The translations under genes were made by a program, and so were the position numbers. Below are positions 16,594-24,600 of a stretch of 40,213 nt of DNA, piece by piece (positions within the stretch are counted from its first letter, which is position 1; the number at the start of each line of letters is the position of its first letter). This stretch comes from Ignavibacteria bacterium UBA2333. GTDB taxonomy: Bacteria; Bacteroidota; Ignavibacteria; Kapaibacteriales; Kapaibacteriaceae. The stretch covers positions 1-40,213 of the forward strand of contig DDUR01000063.1 in the NCBI GenBank assembly GCA_002344895.1, given 5' to 3'. A model generated the notes under the pieces. That model saw nothing but the letters and a program-made list of their open reading frames with translations, was not told the origin of the DNA and made no database searches.

Positions 16594-16651
16594 TTGATCA
16601 ATGCGGACACGTTGAACCTTCGACATTTCTTGATCAGTTTGTCATCAAGAA
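16594..16651. promoter_or_regulatory. Palindromes in the divergent lipoprotein/marR region
   Basis: TTGATCAA (16594-16601) is a perfect palindrome. TTCTTGAT (16627-16634) and ATCAAGAA (16644-16651) form a perfect 8-bp inverted repeat with a 9-nt centre. Both share the TTGAT/ATCAA core. They are candidate operators for the MarR-type regulator encoded next to them. Confidence 0.4.
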
Positions 16652-16820
16652 GATTGATGAATATTGACGAGCAAATACGTTGACGGTGAAACGAAAAATG
16701 TTCCATTACTTCATAATTCAGTCTGTAACTGAAAACCTTTCCCATTCAACGTTAAGCGAGTTCATACGAACATTTTGCGATTAATCACAAAAAAACTCGT
16801 CTGATTTCTCCAAGTGTGAG

Positions 16821-16828
16821 TAACTTTG
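16821..16828 (+). promoter_or_regulatory. -7 box directly upstream of the marR start
   Basis: TAACTTTG matches the Bacteroidetes -7 consensus TAnnTTTG and ends only three bases before the ATG at 16832. If used, the transcript would be leaderless. No clear -33 TTTG at the usual distance was found. Confidence 0.4.
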
Positions 16829-16831
16829 CAC

Positions 16832-17272
16832 ATGGCAAAGAAAAAATCTACCCCCGCATCCCCCATTTCCGACGGACCAATGCTGGCCGTAGCCGCACGT
16901 CGATGGGAAAACATGGCAGCCGACGCCCTTCGTGATGAAGAGCTCACGGTAACGGCATTCCTTCTTCTGGATGCCATCGATCGTTGCGCAGCAACGGGCG
17001 AGCCTGTTACACAAACAATCATTGGCCGTATGACGGCAAATGATGTGATGGTAACGAGCAAGAGCCTTCGTGGTCTCGAAGAGCGTGGCCTTATCAAGCG
17101 CGCTGTTCACCCGACGGATTCACGCGCTCGTCACGTCACGGTTACACGTGATGGTGCCAACACGCTGAAGGCAGCTCGTAAGGCCTTGGCAAAGGTTGAT
17201 GGCGACATCCTCGGTGGTGGCGTTATGAACGGCCAGGTTCGTAAGTCGCTCAACACGCTCATCGGAGGCTGA
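16832..17272 (+). CDS. MarR-family winged-helix regulator
   Basis: The 146-residue protein has a MarR-type winged helix: helices around LTVTAFLLLDAID, the recognition region IIGRMTANDVMVTSKSLRGLEERGLIKRA, then the wing motif PTDSRARHVTVTRDG. Ligand and targets are unknown. The ATG at 16832 is preferred to a TTG two codons earlier. It leads a same-strand run to nadE (8-bp gap) and may control itself and the divergent lipoprotein gene through the TTGATC palindromes. Confidence 0.85.
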   Translation: MAKKKSTPASPISDGPMLAVAARRWENMAADALRDEELTVTAFLLLDAIDRCAATGEPVTQTIIGRMTANDVMVTSKSLRGLEERGLIKRAVHPTDSRARHVTVTRDGANTLKAARKALAKVDGDILGGGVMNGQVRKSLNTLIGG

Positions 17273-17280
17273 GGCTTCCC

Positions 17281-19257
17281 TTGACCCCAGTTGCGGCTTC
17301 CGTCGTAACGTCGCTCGGCTACATCCGCTCAGCGGCGTGCACGCCGGTAGTCCAACCGGCTGACGTTGATTCGAATGTTCTAAACATCATCGACCTTGCA
17401 GACAAAGCGTCAGCTCATGGCGCAGACATCGTAGTCTTTCCGGAACTGTGCATTACCGGATATTCCTGCGGTGATTTGTTCCGACAACCTGACGTTCTGA
17501 ATGCCGCACTTGGCGGCATTGAGAAACTTCGAACATGGACAACGGGGCGGCTACCACTACTTGTGGTTGGTGCGCCCCTCTCCGTGTTTTCGCATACGAT
17601 TAATGCTGCGATCATTTTGCACGACGGTCATGTTCTTGGTGTGATTCCCAAGACGTACCTGCCGTCAACACAAGAGTACTACGAACCTCGCTGGTTTACG
17701 TCAGCCGATGATCTCGAGAACGTCACAGAAATCAAGCTTTGTGGACGCACAGTGCCACTAGGCACGGATATCGTCGTTGATCTCGGACACGGAGCAATAC
17801 TTTCCTGCGAGCTATGCGAGGATCTTTGGTCCGTTATTCCCCCGAGCACGCAGACAGCACAACGCGGAGCTACAATCTGCGCAAATCTTTCGGCTAGTGA
17901 CGACCTTGTTGGTAAAACAGATTATCGACGTTCTCTGGTAAAGTCGCACTCGGCTCGCACGTACATGGCATATATCTATGCAGGTGCAGGGCCATGGGAG
18001 AGCACAACAGACGTTGTGTTTTCCGGGCATAGTATGATAGCCGAATGTGGTGACGTATTGGCTGAGTCGTCAACGTTGTCGCTGACGTCGTCGATGATCC
18101 TCGCCGATATTGATGTTCAGAAAATTATTGCTGATCGGAATGATGCTACATCTTTCCGTCAATCGTCCTCCGGCGCTCCTCTCCGCACACTTTCAGTCCC
18201 TCTTCGTAGATCACTGAAAGAAGACGTTCTGCGCCCCCTTCGCCCCTTACCGTTTGTTCCCGCTGACGATCATGATCGAGCAGAACGCTGCCGTGAAATC
18301 TTACGTATACAGTCAACAGCATTGGCCATACGGTGGAAACGCTCGGGTGCAAAAAAACTGGTTCTCGGACTGAGTGGCGGACTCGATTCGACTCTTGCAG
18401 TTATTGTAAGTGTGTTGGCTGCCGACATACTCAGCATTGATCGGTCAAACATCCGATGTATCACGCTGCCAGGATTCGGGACAACCGAGCGAACGTTATC
18501 GAATGCTCGTGCCCTTGCCGCAGCGCTTGCTGTGAGTTTGACGGAGATTGATATCCGAGCAGCCGTACGCCAGCACTTTGCAGATATCGGTCACGATGAG
18601 TCAAATCACAGTGTGGTATTCGAAAATGCCCAGGCTCGAGAGCGGACGCAGATTCTCATGGATGTAGCGAATGCAGACTCTGGAATTGTTGTAGGAACAG
18701 GCGACTTGTCCGAAATAGCTCTCGGATGGAGCACATACAACGCCGATCACATGTCGATGTATAACGTCAATGCCGGCGTTCCAAAAACACTGGTCCGACA
18801 CCTCGTTGACTGGTATGCTGTCTCCGTTGGTCACGGTACACTGCGGTCGGTTCTGCTGGATATCCTGGATACGCCTGTTTCGCCAGAGCTGCTGCCGCCA
18901 GCTGCCGACAATACCATTGCACAACACACCGAGTCAGTTCTCGGTCCGTACGACGTTCATGACTTTTTCCTGTATCACCTCATCCGACTGAAACAACCAC
19001 TACGTACAGTTGTCGTACTCGCACTTCTTGCCTTTGACGGTACGTACACACCGTCGGATATTCTCCGGTGGGCGGAAATCTTCATCCGACGATTCGTTTC
19101 GCAACAATTCAAACGCTCTGCGATGCCAGATGGTGTCAAGGTAGGGTCGGTAGCTTTATCCCCACGAGCCGACTGGCGAATGCCGAGTGATGCATCCGCA
19201 GCGGTCTGGTTACGACGTCTCGAAGAACTCCGCAAAGAACTCGCCATCCCTTCGTAA
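17281..19257 (+). CDS. nadE: Glutamine-dependent NAD+ synthetase
   Basis: The two-domain enzyme makes NAD+ from deamido-NAD+, ATP and glutamine. The nitrilase-type glutaminase domain has the triad Glu55 (VVFPELCITGYS), Lys124 (VIPKTYLP) and Cys179 (CELCEDLW). The synthetase domain has the PP-loop SGGLDST (365-371) and GTGDLSEIALGWSTY. The N-terminus (YIRSAACTPVV) resembles the long mycobacterial type of NadE. No ATG is available; the TTG at 17281 gives the expected length of 658. The inter-domain linker contains the G-rich repeat read in antisense (RPLRPLP). Confidence 0.95.
   Translation: MTPVAASVVTSLGYIRSAACTPVVQPADVDSNVLNIIDLADKASAHGADIVVFPELCITGYSCGDLFRQPDVLNAALGGIEKLRTWTTGRLPLLVVGAPLSVFSHTINAAIILHDGHVLGVIPKTYLPSTQEYYEPRWFTSADDLENVTEIKLCGRTVPLGTDIVVDLGHGAILSCELCEDLWSVIPPSTQTAQRGATICANLSASDDLVGKTDYRRSLVKSHSARTYMAYIYAGAGPWESTTDVVFSGHSMIAECGDVLAESSTLSLTSSMILADIDVQKIIADRNDATSFRQSSSGAPLRTLSVPLRRSLKEDVLRPLRPLPFVPADDHDRAERCREILRIQSTALAIRWKRSGAKKLVLGLSGGLDSTLAVIVSVLAADILSIDRSNIRCITLPGFGTTERTLSNARALAAALAVSLTEIDIRAAVRQHFADIGHDESNHSVVFENAQARERTQILMDVANADSGIVVGTGDLSEIALGWSTYNADHMSMYNVNAGVPKTLVRHLVDWYAVSVGHGTLRSVLLDILDTPVSPELLPPAADNTIAQHTESVLGPYDVHDFFLYHLIRLKQPLRTVVVLALLAFDGTYTPSDILRWAEIFIRRFVSQQFKRSAMPDGVKVGSVALSPRADWRMPSDASAAVWLRRLEELRKELAIPS
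18233..18248 (-). repeat. G-rich double heptamer, copy 4 (nadE linker)
   Basis: On the - strand AAGGGGC-G-AAGGGGGC, preceded by GGT; encodes RPLRPLP between the glutaminase and synthetase domains. Confidence 0.8.
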
Positions 19258-19306
19258 CTTGCGCTCAGGGTTCTGGCCATAGGCTGGGCAATTACATGAG
19301 GATTCA

Positions 19307-19987
19307 ATGGCAGCCGAGAGGAATTCTACATCGATCCGCGTACTTATCGCGGATGACCATGAGATAACACGCATCGGCGTGCGTCGATTGCTGTCCGTTG
19401 CACCGGATATCGAAATAGTCGCCGAAGCTACAAATGGCCAAGAGGCCATAGATCTGACTCGACAGAACAAACCGGACGTTGTGTTGCTTGATGTCCTGAT
19501 GCCGAACGTGTCCGGAATTGATGCAGCACAGCGCCTCAAGGCCGAGCTGCCGCAAGTCAGCGTAATTATGTTGAGCTCGTCGGAAGACGAAAAACAAATC
19601 GAACGTGCAATGTATGCCGGTGCCGACGGATATCTCTCGAAGGAAGTCGGTTCGAAAGAGTTGGCAGAAGCCGTACGTAACGTTACACTTGGCGAACGCG
19701 TTTTCAGCCGCAGTATTCTCGCACTTCTCGAAGGCAAGGCAGCAGAGGCAAAGGATTCTGAGCCACCAATCAGCCTTACAAAACGCGAAGAAGAAATTGT
19801 TGCCCTCGTTGCAAAGGGTCTTACGAGCCAGGATATTGCGAAGAAGTTGTTCATTAGTCCACGAACGGTAGAAACACACCGCGCAAGGATTATGGACAAA
19901 CTCGGTGTGAATAATGCTGCGGGTCTCGTTCGTTTTGCCCTGTTGCACTCAACATACTTTAACGCACGCACGAACGACGAGTCCTGA
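19307..19987 (+). CDS. NarL/LuxR-family response regulator
   Basis: A receiver domain (residues 10-125) has the acidic pair DD16-17, phosphoacceptor Asp62 (VVLLDVLMPN), SS switch residues and Lys near YLSKEVG. A C-terminal LuxR-type HTH follows: LTKREEEIVALVAKGLTSQDIAKKLFISPRTVETHRARIMDKLGV. The ATG at 19307 follows AGGA by about 7 bases. No partner histidine kinase is in the window, so its signal is unknown. It lies between nadE and the DUF58 gene on the same strand. Confidence 0.93.
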   Translation: MAAERNSTSIRVLIADDHEITRIGVRRLLSVAPDIEIVAEATNGQEAIDLTRQNKPDVVLLDVLMPNVSGIDAAQRLKAELPQVSVIMLSSSEDEKQIERAMYAGADGYLSKEVGSKELAEAVRNVTLGERVFSRSILALLEGKAAEAKDSEPPISLTKREEEIVALVAKGLTSQDIAKKLFISPRTVETHRARIMDKLGVNNAAGLVRFALLHSTYFNARTNDES

Positions 19988-20002
19988 TCGTCGACGACGA
20001 TC

Positions 20003-20902
20003 ATGGAATCACTTGTCCGTTACCTCGATCCTGAAACCGTTGCCCGACTGGGTAGCATGGAGCTCCGTGCACGCCTCGTCGTAGAAGGCTTTATCACAGG
20101 TCTTCACCGATCACCCTTTCATGGATTTAGCGCTGAGTTCTCGGAACACCGTCAGTACCGACCCGGTGATGAGCTGAAGCATATTGACTGGCGTATCTAT
20201 GGCCGGTCAAATCGATACTACGTTAAGCAATACGAAGACGAGACAAATCTGCGGTGTACGATTGCCGTTGATGTGTCCGCGTCGATGAAGTATGCATCAA
20301 CCGGACATGTGTCAAAGTTTACGTATGCAACGTCACTCGCTGCGGCCTTGTCGTATCTGGTGTTACGACAGCGTGATGCTGCAGGCCTGGCACTCTATGA
20401 CACAGATGTTCGGACGTACCTGCCAGCACGATCGAAAATGTCCTATGTACAGGAAGTTCTCCGTACTCTCGAAGAGGCCATACCTTCCGAAGGCACCCGA
20501 ACGGCGCAGGCACTACATCGACTAGCGGAACGGATTGGACGTCGTGGTCTCGTTGTAATCATCAGCGATTTGTTCGACGATCCAGAATCTGTCATCCAAG
20601 CTCTACGCCACTTCCGCCATGACCGTCATGATGTGCTCGTGATTCACGTGCTCGATCCACGCGAAGTCGACTTTGACTTCGGTTCGGCAGCCGTGTTTAA
20701 AGACATGGAATCAGGCGAAGAAATGACAACGCAGCCTGTCCATGTTAAGAGAAGTTATCGTATGGCAGTTGAGCAGTTCTGCGACGAAATCAAACGCGGA
20801 TGTTTTGCGCAGAACATTGACTATGCGCGTGTTACAACGGATAAGCCGTTTGACATCGCTCTCAAGGAATATCTCACGATTCGAAACCGCATTCGCGGAT
20901 AA
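20003..20902 (+). CDS. DUF58-family protein (vWA-like)
   Basis: The central DUF58 hallmark FSEHRQYRPGDELKHIDWRIYGRSNRYYVKQYEDE is present and is followed by a vWA-type fold with the metal-site DVSASM (DxSxS). The family often works next to MoxR ATPases in envelope protein maturation, but no MoxR gene is in this window. It sits 15 bp after the response regulator and 5 bp before dapA, suggesting a shared transcript. Confidence 0.9.
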   Translation: MESLVRYLDPETVARLGSMELRARLVVEGFITGLHRSPFHGFSAEFSEHRQYRPGDELKHIDWRIYGRSNRYYVKQYEDETNLRCTIAVDVSASMKYASTGHVSKFTYATSLAAALSYLVLRQRDAAGLALYDTDVRTYLPARSKMSYVQEVLRTLEEAIPSEGTRTAQALHRLAERIGRRGLVVIISDLFDDPESVIQALRHFRHDRHDVLVIHVLDPREVDFDFGSAAVFKDMESGEEMTTQPVHVKRSYRMAVEQFCDEIKRGCFAQNIDYARVTTDKPFDIALKEYLTIRNRIRG

Positions 20903-20907
20903 ATCAC

Positions 20908-21795
20908 ATGCACACACGATTTTCCGGACTTCACACGGCCATCATTACACCTATGCTCGCAGATGGTTCACTAGATGAACCATCATTCTTACGTCTCGTA
21001 GACGAGCAGGTAGCCGCAGGTGTTGATGGCGTGGTTGTTTGCGGTTCAACAGGAGAAGGGGCAACACTCACAGCGGATGAGAAGGTTCGTCTGTGGGAAC
21101 TTGCTGTCGAGCGTTGTAATGGCCGAATTGATGTGATAGCTGGAACGGGTAGTAATGACACTCGAGCAACAGTAGATCTCTCAAAACGGGCTGCCGCCTG
21201 CGGCGTCAAGGGGCTCCTTGTCGTTACTCCATACTACAACAAACCAACACCGAGTGGACAGCTGGCTCATGTAGCTGCAGTTGCCAGTGCTGTGGACACA
21301 GCCATCATTCTGTATAATGTTCCTGGTCGGACAGGTACGAATATGTCGGCGGAAACACAGCTCAGAATTGCCGACGCGATACCATCGGTAGTTGCTACAA
21401 AGGAAGCTTCAGCGAATCTTGAGCAACAACATGAGATTCTTCGTGGAGCACGAGAGGGTTTTGATGTGCTTGCAGGAGACGACGTTTTAGCGTTGCCAAC
21501 AATCTCACTTGGCGGTCGTGGGGTGATTGCCGTTGTTTCAAACTACGCGCCACGGCGATTCGGACGTCTTATCCGTTTTGCCCTTGCGGGTGACTTTGCC
21601 TCTGCTCGAACCATTCAGCGTGAGCTCGGTCCATTCTTTGCAGCCAACTTCCTGGAGTCCAATCCTGGTCCGGTGAAATACATCATGCATCGGCTGTTCA
21701 ATACAGAACTCGTCTATCGACTCCCTCTCGTAGCTCCGTCAGCTGCAACACAGTCGCAACTTGACGGCGTGCTTGCTGGATTTGTCGACGCATGA
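20908..21795 (+). CDS. dapA: 4-hydroxy-tetrahydrodipicolinate synthase
   Basis: DapA condenses pyruvate with aspartate semialdehyde in the lysine and meso-DAP pathway. The TIM-barrel enzyme shows GSTGE (46-50), the loop TPYYNKPT, the catalytic Tyr136 (ILYNVPGRTG) and the Schiff-base Lys165 (VVATKEAS). Length of 295 is standard. The stop overlaps the folP start as ATGA. Confidence 0.96.
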   Translation: MHTRFSGLHTAIITPMLADGSLDEPSFLRLVDEQVAAGVDGVVVCGSTGEGATLTADEKVRLWELAVERCNGRIDVIAGTGSNDTRATVDLSKRAAACGVKGLLVVTPYYNKPTPSGQLAHVAAVASAVDTAIILYNVPGRTGTNMSAETQLRIADAIPSVVATKEASANLEQQHEILRGAREGFDVLAGDDVLALPTISLGGRGVIAVVSNYAPRRFGRLIRFALAGDFASARTIQRELGPFFAANFLESNPGPVKYIMHRLFNTELVYRLPLVAPSAATQSQLDGVLAGFVDA

Positions 21796-22592
21796 AGCGC
21801 CCCCTTATCATGGGCGTGGTGAACGTCACTCCCGACTCGTTCAGTGATGGCGGCCGCTACGTTTCCGTCGATGCTGCGATTGCGCATGGACTTCATCTTG
21901 CAGCAGACGGCGCAGATGTTCTTGACATTGGTGGAGAGAGTACACGTCCAGGAGCATCACCTGTAGATTCCGATACCGAACTGAATCGTGTCATACCGGT
22001 GATTGCTGGCTTGAGAGACGCTGGCGTGACAATCTCAATCTCGATCGATACATCAAAAGCACGTGTTGCAGAAGCCGCGTTGTCAGCAGGAGCAAACATC
22101 GTAAATGATGTGACAGCTGGTCGGGCTGATGCAGATATGTTCTCCGTCGTTGCAGCGGCATCATGTCCCTATATCATGATGCACATGCTTGGTGAACCAC
22201 GAACGATGCAGGATTCTCCATCGTATTCGAATGTGGTAATGGAGATTCGGGCCTATCTCTCAGAGAGAATCTCGGCTGCTCGCGATGCAGGAATTTCCGA
22301 CATCATCATTGATCCAGGGATTGGTTTTGGTAAATCCGTTGAGCATAATCTACGGCTTCTCGCACACGTAGAAGAGTTTGCTGCACTTGGTGTACCTGTC
22401 CTGCTAGGAATATCGCGGAAACGATTTCTTGGGGCCATAACGGGCGTTGAAGCTCCAGCCGACCGGGATGCTGTCACGATGATGATGCATGCATTACTTG
22501 CGGACAAGCCGGTTGACATCATTCGTGTCCATAATGTACGTATGGCACATTACGTTTTTGCACTCAAAAGCGCATTACACTCTGCTTCCTGA
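21792..22592 (+). CDS. folP: Dihydropteroate synthase
   Basis: FolP joins p-aminobenzoate to dihydropterin pyrophosphate. The diagnostic GVVNVTPDSFSDGG opens the protein, DIGGESTRPGA follows near residues 46-56, and IIDPGIGFGKSVEHNLRLL and PVLLGISRKRFLG come later. Length of 266 is normal. It is translationally coupled to dapA and ends just before a hairpin. The other folate genes of the window, folB and folK, are about 11 kb away on the opposite strand. Confidence 0.96.
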   Translation: MKRPLIMGVVNVTPDSFSDGGRYVSVDAAIAHGLHLAADGADVLDIGGESTRPGASPVDSDTELNRVIPVIAGLRDAGVTISISIDTSKARVAEAALSAGANIVNDVTAGRADADMFSVVAAASCPYIMMHMLGEPRTMQDSPSYSNVVMEIRAYLSERISAARDAGISDIIIDPGIGFGKSVEHNLRLLAHVEEFAALGVPVLLGISRKRFLGAITGVEAPADRDAVTMMMHALLADKPVDIIRVHNVRMAHYVFALKSALHSAS

Positions 22593-22597
22593 CGTCG

Positions 22598-22625
22598 TGA
22601 CGGCAACGATACGATGCTGCCGTCA
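22598..22625. terminator. Hairpin between convergent folP and response-regulator genes
   Basis: TGACGGCA (22598-22605) and TGCCGTCA (22618-22625) form a perfect 8-bp stem with a 12-nt loop. It lies 5 bp after the folP stop and 11 bp before the opposing stop, so it could end transcription from both sides. No U-run is present. Confidence 0.55.
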
Positions 22626-22636
22626 ACAGTCCAGCC

Positions 22637-24121
22637 TTAACGTGTCCGAAAACTCTGAACGTCGATTCCGTACTTGCGAATTTTATTATGCAGAGTTTCC
22701 CGGCTGACTCCGAGGATAGCGGCGGACTTTGAAACGTTTCCATTTGTCCGCTCAAGTGTCTTTTCAATCTTCATTCTGTCGACCATTGCCAAATCGTCTC
22801 GAAGACTACGATCGCTCGTAATGTCGATACCATTGTCCATCGAAGGAGCAGCTTGTGTCGGTGCGGCCGACGGAGCTGAAGGTGTGGACGATACGGACGA
22901 TTGATGGGTACCTGGTGAGGCAACAACGACAGGTGCCCCACGTTCAGCAGCACTTCGACGTAGAATACGATGTAGGTCTGTTACTTCAAGTTCATCTGCG
23001 GCTGTCGTCTGCAGGGCCACACGTAGAACACTATTCAGCTCGCGAATGTTGCCCGGCCACTCATACTGCTGGAGATATTCCATTGCCGCAGGAGCAACAC
23101 GCTTGTTGTCACCCATCTCACGGTTGTGTTTTGTAACGTAGTACTCAACAATGGCCGGAACGTCTGCAGCGCGCTCGCGTAGTGACGGAATGTAGATTTC
23201 GCATTCACGAAGACGGTGATAGAGCTGCTCACGGAAACGTCCTTCCGACATTCCGTGGACAAGGTCGCGGTCAGTTGCTGACACAAATCGGATATCCACC
23301 GCTTCCGTTTCAACAGAGCCCACACGTCGGACTGCTTTCTGCTCCATTGGAAGTAGAAGATTCGCTTGTAGTTCGAGAGGCATGTCGCCGATCTCGTCCA
23401 TAAACAGCGTACCCTTGTGTGCCTGATGAAAGAGACCACGTTTATGATCCATTGCACCCGAAAACGCACCCTTTACGTGACCAAAGAGTTCACTCTGGAA
23501 AAGATCACGCGGAATGTTCGGAATGTCGACGGTGATAAACGGATGTTTGGAGCGGCGGCTTACGCCGTGTAAGGCCTGGGCAACAAGTTTTTTTCCGGTG
23601 CCCGTTTCTCCCGTAATCAGGACGTTCAGGTCTGTTCGACCATAGCGTAGAATCTTGTCAGCAACGTCCATCATGGATGCCGAGCGGCCAATGATTCCAT
23701 GTGATTCCATCACTCGCCAGAGCTCCTCGTTCGATCGATCTGCACGAACACGATCCATGGCACTCGACAAAACGCCGACGAGCCGATCATTCGTAAGTGA
23801 GCTCTTATCGATAAAGTTTAACGCACCAAGTTTTGTTGCCTGTACGGCAGTTTCAATGGTGCCCTTTCCGGAAATCATGATGACGGGGATCGACGGATAC
23901 AATCGCACGGAGGCATCGAGTGTATCGATACCTGTCATAGATGACTCACTCCCGAACTCGATATCAAGCAGCATCATCCCAACGTCACGATTGTGACCTT
24001 CGAGATACGTGAGTGCTGCTTCAGGACTGTTCCGCACTTCGGGATCCCATCCTTGATTGCGAACAACGTCAGCAAGAGTGGAACAGAAGTCGCGATTATC
24101 GTCTACGATGAGGATTTTCAT
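22637..24121 (-). CDS. NtrC-type sigma54 response regulator
   Basis: Domains in order: receiver (about 1-120, phosphoacceptor Asp53, Lys106), AAA+ sigma54-interaction domain (about 140-380) and a Fis-type HTH at the C-terminus (IEKTLERTNGNVSKSAAILGVSRETLHNKIRKYG). Walker A is GETGTGKK (171-178; usually ...GKE) and the sigma54-contact loop is GAFSGA (218-223) instead of GAFTGA; MDEIGDMP is the Walker B region. A Ser/Pro/Ala linker precedes the HTH. It is the last gene of a - strand run and overlaps the preceding lipoprotein stop. No cognate kinase is nearby. Confidence 0.93.
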   Translation of the reverse strand: MKILIVDDNRDFCSTLADVVRNQGWDPEVRNSPEAALTYLEGHNRDVGMMLLDIEFGSESSMTGIDTLDASVRLYPSIPVIMISGKGTIETAVQATKLGALNFIDKSSLTNDRLVGVLSSAMDRVRADRSNEELWRVMESHGIIGRSASMMDVADKILRYGRTDLNVLITGETGTGKKLVAQALHGVSRRSKHPFITVDIPNIPRDLFQSELFGHVKGAFSGAMDHKRGLFHQAHKGTLFMDEIGDMPLELQANLLLPMEQKAVRRVGSVETEAVDIRFVSATDRDLVHGMSEGRFREQLYHRLRECEIYIPSLRERAADVPAIVEYYVTKHNREMGDNKRVAPAAMEYLQQYEWPGNIRELNSVLRVALQTTAADELEVTDLHRILRRSAAERGAPVVVASPGTHQSSVSSTPSAPSAAPTQAAPSMDNGIDITSDRSLRDDLAMVDRMKIEKTLERTNGNVSKSAAILGVSRETLHNKIRKYGIDVQSFRTR

Positions 24122-24600
24122 GGAGTGGTAAAGCGTCGGTCGGACGGCACAAGAGACATCAAACGATCATAGAGCGCTCGCATGTCTCGGCTTTGGAAGG
24201 TTTGCAGATCGGGATTCCAGACCGCCCGTAAATATACGTTGCTCGGTGCATTGACATAGTCAATGAAACGGCCACGAATTCCACGTACATTCAAGGCGAG
24301 CACCTTGAGATGCACTGCTTGTACGTCGGATGCTGTTGAGCAGTAGGTCATGGGTTCCAACATCATTACAAACTCACGTTGTGGCTCAGGACTCTTCGGT
24401 CCTGAGAACCGATAGAGCTCACCCTTTGCGTCGAGTTCGTACCCTTCGACGGTTCCCGCGCTGTCGTGTTCCGTACCCCAGCGTATCACAAGCTCATGTT
24501 GTGATGGCTTCAAGCACGGCGCAGGGCCCGTAGCACGCGGCGTACCGCAAGAGGCCGACAGGAGAATCAGGAGAGGAAGGAATCGATACGCTCGATACAT
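24118..24600 (-). CDS. Small lipoprotein of unknown function
   Basis: The 160-residue product has a signal ending LSASC (lipobox) and the mature start GTPRATGPAPC. The rest is a mixed alpha/beta region with no motif I recognise. Its start lies 34 bp inside the end of gltX and its stop overlaps the start of the NtrC-like gene, so it is embedded in the operon. A sensory role next to the response regulator is possible but unsupported. Confidence 0.7.
   Translation of the reverse strand: MYRAYRFLPLLILLSASCGTPRATGPAPCLKPSQHELVIRWGTEHDSAGTVEGYELDAKGELYRFSGPKSPEPQREFVMMLEPMTYCSTASDVQAVHLKVLALNVRGIRGRFIDYVNAPSNVYLRAVWNPDLQTFQSRDMRALYDRLMSLVPSDRRFTTP

Noticed and set aside
19210..20004. Two long open frames on the - strand opposite the LuxR-type regulator
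   Set aside because: They run antisense to a clear response regulator gene and show no family motif; codon bias of the real gene explains them.
21055..21213. Single AAGGGGC heptamers in dapA
   Set aside because: They lack a second heptamer at the right distance, so they are not counted as copies of the repeat.
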